Notes under the pieces: model-generated
The model's database searches: none
What the model was told of the DNA's origin: nothing
What the model saw: the letters and a program-made list of their open reading frames with translations, nothing else
Shown: piece after piece, positions 9,333-17,323 of the stretch
Layout of the letters: every line of letters starts with the position of its first letter
Position numbering within the stretch: position 1 is the stretch's first letter
Made by a program: the position numbers and the translations under genes
NCBI GenBank assembly: GCA_937981955.1
Contig: CALJNA010000146.1
Coordinates: 1 to 45,109, forward strand
Direction of reading: 5' to 3'
Origin: an uncultured Granulosicoccaceae bacterium
GTDB taxonomy: Bacteria; Pseudomonadota; Gammaproteobacteria; Granulosicoccales; Granulosicoccaceae
Length of the DNA: 45,109 nt

Positions 9333-9338
9333 TATACT
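9333..9338 (+). promoter_or_regulatory. Likely -10 element of tRNA-Arg
   Basis: TATACT lies 17 bases before the tRNA 5' end, a suitable distance for a -10 box. I see no good -35 hexamer at the usual spacing. Confidence 0.4.
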
Positions 9339-9355
9339 CGACGGTACGTCCATGA

Positions 9356-9432
9356 GTCCCGGTAGCTCAGCTGGATAGAGCAGCCCCCTCCTAAGGGGCA
9401 GGTCGGGGGTTCGACTCCCTCCCGGGACGCCA
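9356..9432 (+). tRNA. tRNA-Arg (anticodon CCU)
   Basis: A full 77-base cloverleaf can be drawn. The acceptor stem GTCCCGG (9356-9362) pairs with CCGGGAC (9422-9428), followed by discriminator G and encoded CCA. The D arm is GCTC/GAGC. The anticodon stem GCCCC/GGGGC encloses loop CTCCTAA with anticodon CCT at 9390-9392. The T stem GGGGG/CCCTC has one G-T pair and encloses TTCGACT. It decodes AGG. tRNA-Arg genes are common island integration sites, but I see no integrase gene or repeat of the 3' end in this window. Confidence 0.97.
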
Positions 9433-9703
9433 CTTTCGTCGCGCCACAGGCGTAACCACCTGCACAAATCAACTATCGGCTATTTTCCGGCATGCTTAAC
9501 CCTGTCAAACTATAGGTGCAGGTCAGTTCACGATTGCTTACAGGATCCGGGGCATTACCCTTGCAGGCAGCCCGAATACTATTTTCAATTGCGGCCCCAT
9601 AAACTGGAACACTTTGACTGTTAAGCTTGCGCAGGTGGTCAGGTCAAGCGGCCGCATCAAACGACCAGATCAATCGGCTCATTAAGAGGATTGCAATCAA
9701 GAT

Positions 9704-10366
9704 GTGGAAAGTACTGTGAATACCGAAACAAAATTACGCGAGCTCATGTGCACGCTTGCGAAATCAATGTTCGATCGAGGTTTAACCGGCGGAAGTACCG
9801 GGAATATTTCGGCAAGAACTAGCGATGGCGGCTTACTGGTTAGCCCGACAGGCAGCAGTTTCGGACGCCTTGATCCGGCCAGGCTTAGCCACTTTGATCC
9901 AACCGGCAATCACATAGACGGCGACCGACCCACAAAAGAGATGCCACTGCATACGGCCTTTTACGATACAAGAAGTACCGCTGGCGCGGTCGTCCATTTA
10001 CACAGCTGCCACTCAGTAGCTTTATCAATGATGCCGGACACTGACCCGGATAATTTCCTGCCGCCGTTGACCCCATACGGATTGATGAAACTGGGCAAAG
10101 TGAAATTACTGCCCTTTTATCTTCCCGGCGATCCGGAAATGGGAGAGGCCGTGCGTGGTCTTGCCGGCAAACGATCGGCCGTTATGCTTGCCAATCATGG
10201 ACCAGTCGTCGCCGGTAAAGATATAGAAGCTGCGTGTAATGCAATTGAAGAACTCGAAGATACGGCCCGACTTGCCATGATGACCCGTGGACTTGGTGCG
10301 CAGGCATTAACTGACACACAAGTCCAGGCACTGGTTTCCCGTTTTGATATCGAGTGGGATGCTTAA
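9704..10366 (+). CDS. otnC: Class II aldolase family, OtnC-like 3-oxo-tetronate 4-phosphate decarboxylase
   Basis: 220 residues from a GTG start. The AAGAGGA upstream is about 13 bases away, so the exact start is uncertain. The class II aldolase fold shows the zinc ligands His98 and His100 (VVHLHSCHS) and His165 (ANHGPVV), and the catalytic Glu79 (TKEMPLH). The string SPTGSSFGRL...GDRPTKE matches the OtnC/YgbL branch rather than fuculose aldolase. Known OtnC enzymes decarboxylate 3-oxo-tetronate 4-phosphate to dihydroxyacetone phosphate in tetronate catabolism. The usual partners (OtnK kinase, OtnI isomerase, a dehydrogenase) are not here; the gene stands alone next to the tRNA. Assignment to the family is firm, the substrate less so. 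Confidence 0.82.
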   Translation: MESTVNTETKLRELMCTLAKSMFDRGLTGGSTGNISARTSDGGLLVSPTGSSFGRLDPARLSHFDPTGNHIDGDRPTKEMPLHTAFYDTRSTAGAVVHLHSCHSVALSMMPDTDPDNFLPPLTPYGLMKLGKVKLLPFYLPGDPEMGEAVRGLAGKRSAVMLANHGPVVAGKDIEAACNAIEELEDTARLAMMTRGLGAQALTDTQVQALVSRFDIEWDA

Positions 10367-10399
10367 ACCAGCTCCCTGCCGGCTTAAGACACTGCCAGG

Positions 10400-11641
10400 C
10401 TACTTTTCGATTTTATCGAAACCCTGATGGGTAATTTCCGTTGTGTTATCCAGACGCGGATGCGTCGTTTTAAAGGTCTTGCGTAAATCGCCTTTTTCTT
10501 TTTCCAAGGCAACAATAGTCTGATAGATAACATGTATTGCGGCAAGCACATCACCGGTATGACCAGACTCTGAAATGGTGTGCATGTTGCGCGTTGGAAA
10601 ACCAATAGATGTAGCAGCACTGTCTATGTTCGCCAGCACACCTGCCATACCGTCGGTTCCTGTATCTCTTCCGGTAACGTCAAGCTGCATTGGAATTTTG
10701 TGCTTAACGGCAGCCGTTTTGATGCGCGCATTTAGTTGTTCTGAAACGATAGCACCAACCGACATGGTAAAACCTTCTCCCATGCTCAATGGCGTCATGT
10801 TCCGGTCTCCAATGTTTGGTGCGGCCATATAATCATGATTAACATCAACAGCAATCAATGCATCGGGTTTATGCACACCCGCTAGTATACGACTACCAAA
10901 GCGGCCTATCTCTTCGTGAGAGGCAATCGCAAACATGACGCGTACTTTTTTCATTGCTGTGGCGCTGGCAACCAACTTGGCAACTTCTGCTGTGACAAAA
11001 CAGCCTAGCCCGTTGTCAAGATAAGCGCCATAGAAAGTGTCCGGACTAAAACCGCGTTTAATCGGCCGTTTCAATAACAAAGAATCCCCTGCTTTGACAC
11101 CCAAGCGTTTAATCTGGTCAGCCTTGTTTTTGCCATGGACTTGCAAGTCGAGATACAGCTGGGTTGGGCGAATTCCTTTATCACCGGTGCGATGTCCCAT
11201 TTCTGAAAAATGGATGGCTCCAAGCGCTTCAATGGTGCCTCCGGTTAACGAACGATAGTCGCCCGGAGAGTCAGGATCTTCGCTGTACAGCGTGACTTCA
11301 TGGCCAATCAATGTACATGGTAAAAAGGAGTCACTGTTTATCCATATTTTTCCATCCGCACCAATCTTTCGGACCTGCAAACGAATTTTGTCTGCGTGGC
11401 CCACAATCATAACGCTGAACATGTCGTCCTTGCCTGGGTGCGAATCCCACACAACGCTGGCGTTACCCGCGTGTTGATGCAGCGCCCAGCTCTTGGGCAT
11501 GAAAGAGTCAAAATAAGGTTTGAGCACACCCAGTGTCATTGCCGATTCCAGCCCAACCGGGCTGGGTGCTGCGATAATGTCTCGCATAATGTCGAACTGA
11601 TCGTCCGGCATGGGGGCTGTCCATGGTGCTTTTTTGCTCAT
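10400..11641 (-). CDS. M42-family-like metallo-aminopeptidase
   Basis: 413 residues from ATG 11641, which has AAGAG eight bases upstream; an earlier start at 11707 would add 22 residues unlike the family. The two-metal site of M42/M28-type peptidases can be traced: His82 and Asp84 (VGHADKI), bridging Asp209 (YLDNGLG), catalytic Glu243 and ligand Glu244 (SHEEIG), Asp266 (AVDVNHD) and His354 (PTRNMHT). No signal peptide, so it is probably a cytosolic peptidase acting on short peptides. Family members form dodecameric tetrahedral particles. The 3' end faces otnC across 33 bp. The motif context differs somewhat from FrvX/YsdC, so it may be a divergent branch. Confidence 0.82.
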   Translation of the reverse strand: MSKKAPWTAPMPDDQFDIMRDIIAAPSPVGLESAMTLGVLKPYFDSFMPKSWALHQHAGNASVVWDSHPGKDDMFSVMIVGHADKIRLQVRKIGADGKIWINSDSFLPCTLIGHEVTLYSEDPDSPGDYRSLTGGTIEALGAIHFSEMGHRTGDKGIRPTQLYLDLQVHGKNKADQIKRLGVKAGDSLLLKRPIKRGFSPDTFYGAYLDNGLGCFVTAEVAKLVASATAMKKVRVMFAIASHEEIGRFGSRILAGVHKPDALIAVDVNHDYMAAPNIGDRNMTPLSMGEGFTMSVGAIVSEQLNARIKTAAVKHKIPMQLDVTGRDTGTDGMAGVLANIDSAATSIGFPTRNMHTISESGHTGDVLAAIHVIYQTIVALEKEKGDLRKTFKTTHPRLDNTTEITHQGFDKIEK

Positions 11642-11814
11642 ACAGATTGCTCTTGTTAATCGCGAATTTGAGTCGCCTGTTACACAGCTGATACGACCTA
11701 CCTGCACTTTAGATAGTGCTATCAGCCAAAAATTCCAAGTACTGATTGCACGGCACGTGCCGTCGGCACTTTAATATATACCGGAAAACCCCCAATCGGC
11801 CTATTTTGCCGGCT

Positions 11815-12783
11815 TTATTTGCCATCTCCTCCTGCTGGCTTGTCTCGCGCTGGCCGTTGCCCCAGAAAAATACCGGCAAATATGAGCAGCATGGAAATCC
11901 ACATAACAGTAGTGGGCAATTCGGCCAGAAAAAGCCACGCCCACAAAGTGGCAAACAACGGAATCAGGTAGCCAGCGTTTGACATAAAAACCGCACCATT
12001 GAGCTGCACAATTCTGGCGCGTAAAACATAGGCAATGGCGGTGGGGAAAATAGCCAAAAACAGTAGCGCTGCAACGCTGCTCAAACTGCTCTGTTGGTCC
12101 CAGGGCGGAAACTGCCACAACAACACAGGTAGTAGTAGCGCACCGGAGATCAACAGAGAGCCTGCTACGATGACCAGACTTCGCAGGTGCGCAAGTTTTC
12201 TAATCAGAAGAGAGGAAGATGCATAGCAAGCGGCTGCCAAAACGATCACCAGCATGCCCACCAGGTTGTTTCCGGCGATCACAATACCGTGAGCGAAAAG
12301 CAACACAACACCAGCAAAGCCCACCAGCAAACCGATGAGTCTGTTGACACTGAATCGGTCATCGCGTGTCATCAAATGACTGAGCAACAAGGTAACAAAC
12401 GGCGTTGTGGCTATCAGCAGCGCTGTTACAGCACTGTTGACAGTCTGTTGCCCCCAACCAATCAGCGTGAACGGGACGATACTGTTCAATGTTCCAATAA
12501 CGGCAAACAACTGCAGCGATCGCCGGTCTGTTGGAATACGTAGCTTTAGCTGTCGACAGATGATCAGAATCACAATTGCAGCAAGCACCACGCGCCAGCA
12601 GGTGATTGCCAATGGGGAAAAATCAGCCAATGCAATATCGATACAGATAAATGATGCGCCCCATAACGCACTGACGATAAACAGGCGAAGGTAATCTGCA
12701 GGAACCGGTTTTCTAATGGAGGTCACGTAAAGTGTTAACAGTTCTGTTACAAATCGACCAAGTGGCCATGAAATAGCGCCCAC
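11815..12783 (-). CDS. EamA/DMT-family inner-membrane transporter
   Basis: 322 residues with about ten hydrophobic segments arranged as two EamA repeats. The first begins at LRLFIVSALWGASF, a typical EamA opening, and the second at GMLVIVLAAACYASSSLL. Members export amino acids, metabolites or drugs; the substrate cannot be read here. The listed start is a GTG without a clear ribosome site; another GTG about 19 codons later would still leave the first membrane segment intact. It is divergent from the GH20 gene across about 106 bp, which must hold both promoters. Confidence 0.83.
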   Translation of the reverse strand: MGAISWPLGRFVTELLTLYVTSIRKPVPADYLRLFIVSALWGASFICIDIALADFSPLAITCWRVVLAAIVILIICRQLKLRIPTDRRSLQLFAVIGTLNSIVPFTLIGWGQQTVNSAVTALLIATTPFVTLLLSHLMTRDDRFSVNRLIGLLVGFAGVVLLFAHGIVIAGNNLVGMLVIVLAAACYASSSLLIRKLAHLRSLVIVAGSLLISGALLLPVLLWQFPPWDQQSSLSSVAALLFLAIFPTAIAYVLRARIVQLNGAVFMSNAGYLIPLFATLWAWLFLAELPTTVMWISMLLIFAGIFLGQRPARDKPAGGDGK

Positions 12784-12889
12784 ATTGGTGTCTGAACGTA
12801 TGACGGGGCCGCAATGTGGTCATAGGCCCTCGGAAATTACCACACAGGTGGGCATAATACGCAATTGACTTCACCTGAGTGTAGGTATC

Positions 12890-15778
12890 ATGAAAAAACT
12901 ATCGGCTGTAGCCTTGCTGTGCCCCTTCCTGATTTTAAGCGCGTGCGATTCATCAAGCAGCTCCGATTCAGGTGCAACGACCACTAGCGGCGACTCGAGC
13001 GCCACAAGCGGTAGTACCGCCGGCAACACAACTGACGGTGATACGACAAACGGTGGCACCAGCGCGGGCACCAGTACGGACGGCTCAGGCAGTACGAGCT
13101 CAGGGCTAACCGGCTCAGGACCGGATACCGCTACCACTTTGCTGGATGCAGGATTGAGTCATTCGGGAACGCCCATACCCAGCGTGGCTGCAATTCCCAA
13201 CGACCCACAAATTCTTGCCAGTGGACGTTCACGGGCAGCTGCCCTGCCAAATTCACCCGGCGTCATATTTGAAGTGTTCACTAATCAGGGCACCTCGTTC
13301 AACATTCAATGCAGAGCCGAACATCGCGCCCAGTACAACGCTTGTAGCGTTGTAAATCTGCATATCAACGATGCCAATGGCTCGCTGGATGACAACGCAT
13401 GGAAACTGTATTTCCACAGCACACGACGCATTCTGCAAGTCGCCAGTGATGAATTTACTGTTACCCATGTCAATGGTGATCTTCATTATCTTTCTCCGAA
13501 CGACCAGTTTGCAGGATTCGGTGGTGGTGTGAAGTCATTGAAAATGATCACCGAGTTCAATCACCTGGTTGAAACTGATTTTCAACCGCGATACTGGATA
13601 GCACGTGGCAACGATGCACAGCTTATTGCAAACACCGATGAAGAAACCAACGAAAATGCGTACGCCATGGAAATCACCGGTGATAACCGTTTCGAATTTG
13701 TTGGTGAAGAAAACCCGATAGCGACATCGAGCCTGCGTTTCGATCGTAACGACAACTTTAACGCTCGTCTTGCCGCATCAAATTCAGTCGACACGGCACG
13801 CATTATTCCGATGCCAAGCTCTCTAACTGTTGGTAGTGGCTCCCTGGATATTGGTTCCGGTTTTTCATTTGCCTCACTAGACCTGCCAGCGGCAAGTATC
13901 AGCGCACTTCAAACGCGACAAGCACAATTCATGAGCACCAGTGCCGGTGTACCTTTATCCGCCAGTATTGATGCCGGGATGGCAGCAAATACCTACACCC
14001 TCAACGTAACCGCATCCGGTATCACCATGGCTGCCAGCGACCAGAGTATGTTGTTTTATGCTGCCCAATCTTTGCTGGCCCTGGTTCAACCAGGAGTAGG
14101 ATCTATTCCGCTGGTGTCGATAAACGACAGTCCACGCTTTGAATTTCGAGGCATGCACGTTGATGTTGCTCGAAACTTTCACTCCGTCGATGCAATGAAA
14201 AAGCTGATCGATCAAATGGCAGCTTATAAGTTGAATAAGCTGCACCTGCACTTATCAGATGATGAAGGCTGGCGTCTTGAAATCCCTGCCTTGCCAGAGC
14301 TAACCAGTGTTGCCGGCAAGCGCGGATTTCAAACTGATGAAAACGGTAACGTTACCGAAACCGATTCTCTGATGCCTGCCATGGGGTCCGGTCCAAACAC
14401 CAATAATCAGGGCAGTGGATTTTATTCACGCGCCCAATTTATCGATCTATTGCAATACGCCAACGATCGTTTTATTGAAGTCATTCCAGAATTCGACATG
14501 CCTGCCCACGCTCGCGCTGCGGTGGTCGCCATGCGTGCTCGTGCAAGAAATCTTGGCGACTCGAGAAATCTGAATGTTCGAATTGACGACCCGGACGACA
14601 CGTCGCGATACATAACCGTTCAGAACTATACCGATAGTTTTATTAACCCGTGTGTTCCTGGTACGTATAACTTTCTGCAAACCATTATCGGTGAGGTGAA
14701 AGATATGTACACAGCGGCCAACTTACCATTCAATGTTTGGCATATGGGCGGTGATGAAGCAGTCAATATTATGCTCGGCTTCGGTTTTGAAAACCCGGAT
14801 ACACAGAATTTTGATCAACCCTGGGCCGGTTCACCGGTGTGCGCAGCTTTTATCAATGACACCGCAGGCGTCAATTCACGAGACGATTTAACGCCGTATT
14901 TTATCAAGCGTGTTTCGCAGCTTGTTAGCGATGCAGGTATTCCCAAGCTGTATGCGTATCAGGATATCTATGGCAACCTTAGTGCGAATGAGCTTAATAC
15001 CACTGGTGCGGGCGTTGGTTTCTGGGCGGCTCTCGCCAATGGCAATGCCTCAAACACGATTGGTTCAGCCAACTCTTTTTCAACTCGCGGATTCGAAACA
15101 GTCATCGGTACACCTGACTTTTTGTATTTCGATTTTCCTTATGAAGTCGATCCAAAAGAGCGTGGCTACTACTGGGCTGCAAGGCAAACCAACACTGAGA
15201 AAGTGTTTAAGTTCACACCGGAGAATCTAGCGCAGAACGCATCCATCTCGCTCGAGCGCTACGGCCGCCCCTGGACTGCCACCAACCAGGGCAACAATCA
15301 AGGTTATGCCGGTATGCAAGGCTTTCTGTGGAGCGAAACAGTTCGTACACCAGAACAATTCGACTACATGTTGTTCCCACGCCTGCTCGCGCTTGCTGAA
15401 CGTGCATGGCATGCAGCTGATTGGGAATTGCCGTATGTGGCAGGTGAAACGTTTGACAGCCAGTCCGGCCAGTCGAATATCGACAGCATCAACAATGACT
15501 ATGCGACATTCGCAGCGGCTATAGGCACACGTGAGTTACTGAAACTTGATGCTGCCGGTATTCAATATCGGGTACCGCCACCAGGTGCAAAAGTAATTGG
15601 TGGCCAACTGCAAATGAACAGTCACTTTCCGGGCCTTGCACTGGAGTATTCAAACGACGGCAACAGCTGGCAGAGCTGGAACAGCGCAAACCCACCGGCA
15701 ACTGCCGCATTTGTTCGCAGTAAATCAGCCGATGGCTCGCGAATTAGTCGGGTAACCGAAGTTCAGACAGGACTCTAA
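12890..15778 (+). CDS. GH20 beta-N-acetylhexosaminidase lipoprotein
   Basis: 962 residues. A lipoprotein signal ends LILSAC (Cys19, +2 Asp), then a Ser/Thr/Gly-rich tether runs to about residue 95. Domains in order: a CHB_HEX-like carbohydrate-binding region (about 125-285), a GH20b-type domain (about 304-410), the GH20 barrel from about 417 (FRGMHVDVAR) to about 850, and a small C-terminal beta domain. The catalytic Asp622-Glu623 pair stands in WHMGGDEAVN, and LHLHLSDDEGWRLEI is a family signature. GH20 enzymes remove terminal GlcNAc or GalNAc by substrate-assisted catalysis; the CHB_HEX architecture is that of chitobiases. It probably finishes chitin or peptidoglycan oligomers in the envelope. 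In E. coli, Asp at +2 keeps lipoproteins in the inner membrane; whether that holds here is unknown. Confidence 0.93.
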   Translation: MKKLSAVALLCPFLILSACDSSSSSDSGATTTSGDSSATSGSTAGNTTDGDTTNGGTSAGTSTDGSGSTSSGLTGSGPDTATTLLDAGLSHSGTPIPSVAAIPNDPQILASGRSRAAALPNSPGVIFEVFTNQGTSFNIQCRAEHRAQYNACSVVNLHINDANGSLDDNAWKLYFHSTRRILQVASDEFTVTHVNGDLHYLSPNDQFAGFGGGVKSLKMITEFNHLVETDFQPRYWIARGNDAQLIANTDEETNENAYAMEITGDNRFEFVGEENPIATSSLRFDRNDNFNARLAASNSVDTARIIPMPSSLTVGSGSLDIGSGFSFASLDLPAASISALQTRQAQFMSTSAGVPLSASIDAGMAANTYTLNVTASGITMAASDQSMLFYAAQSLLALVQPGVGSIPLVSINDSPRFEFRGMHVDVARNFHSVDAMKKLIDQMAAYKLNKLHLHLSDDEGWRLEIPALPELTSVAGKRGFQTDENGNVTETDSLMPAMGSGPNTNNQGSGFYSRAQFIDLLQYANDRFIEVIPEFDMPAHARAAVVAMRARARNLGDSRNLNVRIDDPDDTSRYITVQNYTDSFINPCVPGTYNFLQTIIGEVKDMYTAANLPFNVWHMGGDEAVNIMLGFGFENPDTQNFDQPWAGSPVCAAFINDTAGVNSRDDLTPYFIKRVSQLVSDAGIPKLYAYQDIYGNLSANELNTTGAGVGFWAALANGNASNTIGSANSFSTRGFETVIGTPDFLYFDFPYEVDPKERGYYWAARQTNTEKVFKFTPENLAQNASISLERYGRPWTATNQGNNQGYAGMQGFLWSETVRTPEQFDYMLFPRLLALAERAWHAADWELPYVAGETFDSQSGQSNIDSINNDYATFAAAIGTRELLKLDAAGIQYRVPPPGAKVIGGQLQMNSHFPGLALEYSNDGNSWQSWNSANPPATAAFVRSKSADGSRISRVTEVQTGL

Positions 15779-15829
15779 TATTAAGGACAGCGCATCTTTA
15801 GCATGTGCATTCGTCACCCAAAGATGAAC

Positions 15830-15862
15830 GCTCGCCAGCTATTGTTGGCGAGCATTTCTGCA
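15830..15862 (+). terminator. Intrinsic terminator after the GH20 gene
   Basis: GCTCGCCA (15830-15837) pairs perfectly with TGGCGAGC (15846-15853) around an eight-base loop, followed by ATTTCTGCATTT. It lies between convergent genes; on the minus strand the stem is followed by GTTCATCTTT, so it may also serve the MFS gene. Confidence 0.7.
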
Positions 15863-15888
15863 TTTCACAAGCCGGCGCCAACTCTGTA

Positions 15889-17139
15889 TCAAGAGGTACC
15901 CGCACCCAACCTTGCCAAAGGCTTTTCGTTTATTGGCATGTGAACCAGCGCAGCAACAACACCAAAAAACACGCCTGCCCACCACATTCCGTTGTAACTA
16001 CCGGTTTGATCATACAAATAGCCTCCGAGCCATACACCGATAAAACTACCGATTTGATGACTTAAAAACACAATCCCGAACAAGGTAGCCATGTACTGCA
16101 CGCCAAACACCTGAGCAATAATTCCGGTTGTTAACGGCACGGTTGATAACCACAATATTCCCATTACGCAGGCGAACACTAGGATAACCAACGGTGTTTT
16201 CGGCAAGAGTAACAAAGCAAGAATGACGCATGCTCTGGCGAAATAAATAAACGACAAACTCATCTTCATGCTGTAACGCTGCCCGACCAGACCGGATCCG
16301 AAAGAGCCGACGATATTGAACAATCCAATTAGCGCAAGGCTATAGGCACCGATTTTCGGCTCAAGTCCAAGATCTCGGACATAAGAGGGAAAATGGACGG
16401 TGATAAAAGCAACATGAAAGCCACAGACAAAAAATCCGGTGGTCAATAAAACAAAACCCCGATGCCCCATTGCTTCGCGCACAGCATCTTTTAGTGACTG
16501 CTGCACTTCATCAGCTGTGTTGTTTTGCCCATCTTTGGCCGTTACCACAACCGGCAAAACAAGCGCCAGTGGAATAAGAAACAACAGTACAAGTGCCAGA
16601 CCGGTCAAGGTTGCAGACCAACCAGAGTGCTGAATGAAACCTTGACTAACAGGAGAAAAAATCACCTGCCCTAGTGAGCCCGCTGCCGTTCCCAAACCAA
16701 GAATCATTGCACGCTTGTGCACACCAACCACTCTGACCATGGCAGCCAGTGCAAGCGTGAACGCTGAAAATGCAATACCGGTTCCACTGAGCACACCAGC
16801 GAAGACATTCAATGCAAACGGGGTTTGCGACACGTTCATGCCATACAAACCAAGCGCGTACATAACAGCGCCAGCGATGATGACGCGTGAGGAACCGAAC
16901 TTGTCAGCCAGTGCACCGGCCACTGGTAGTCCCAGACCCCAAAACAAATTTTGTAAAGCCAGAGCGAATCCGAAGGTTTCGCGTGTCCAGCCGCGATCGC
17001 TTGTCATTGGCTCCAGAAACAGTCCTAGCGCTGAACGCACTCCAAAGCCCATCATGGCGATCAAACAGCCAGCAACAAGCACCAGAGCTGGTGTACGCCA
17101 ATCAGACCCCTGTGTATTGTCTGTGGATGTATTTGTCAT
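15889..17139 (-). CDS. Major facilitator superfamily transporter (monocarboxylate/oxalate-carrier-like)
   Basis: 416 residues, twelve predicted membrane segments in two halves with a charged central loop (about 205-225). The loop after the second segment carries GALADKFGSSRVI, the MFS motif A. The order of motifs (FGVRSALGLFLEPM, W-T-R-E near the N-terminus) recalls the OxlT/monocarboxylate branch, but the substrate is not evident. It is convergent with the GH20 gene and shares the terminator region; a role in taking up sugars released by that enzyme is only a guess. Confidence 0.85.
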   Translation of the reverse strand: MTNTSTDNTQGSDWRTPALVLVAGCLIAMMGFGVRSALGLFLEPMTSDRGWTRETFGFALALQNLFWGLGLPVAGALADKFGSSRVIIAGAVMYALGLYGMNVSQTPFALNVFAGVLSGTGIAFSAFTLALAAMVRVVGVHKRAMILGLGTAAGSLGQVIFSPVSQGFIQHSGWSATLTGLALVLLFLIPLALVLPVVVTAKDGQNNTADEVQQSLKDAVREAMGHRGFVLLTTGFFVCGFHVAFITVHFPSYVRDLGLEPKIGAYSLALIGLFNIVGSFGSGLVGQRYSMKMSLSFIYFARACVILALLLLPKTPLVILVFACVMGILWLSTVPLTTGIIAQVFGVQYMATLFGIVFLSHQIGSFIGVWLGGYLYDQTGSYNGMWWAGVFFGVVAALVHMPINEKPLARLGAGTS

Positions 17140-17323
17140 GTGCCGAGAATACCGCGCAATGCGGCTTGCGTCACATAAAACCTCAATTAAGTGTTCGTCG
17201 ACACAGCCTTATCCGGTAACTCTCCCAGTTCTTGCACCTTCGGATTCACATCTGTCGCCTTTCGTCCGATAACAGCTAATACGGCCGAATAAAAGCGGTC
17301 GGCAACTAGCAAAGTTATCGGGT

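Noticed and set aside
9356..9432. Island attachment site at tRNA-Arg
   Set aside because: No second copy of the tRNA 3' end and no integrase gene in the window.
9234..9467. Minus-strand frame reading VPGGSRTPDLPLRRG
   Set aside because: It is the tRNA-Arg gene read backwards, a well-known false protein.
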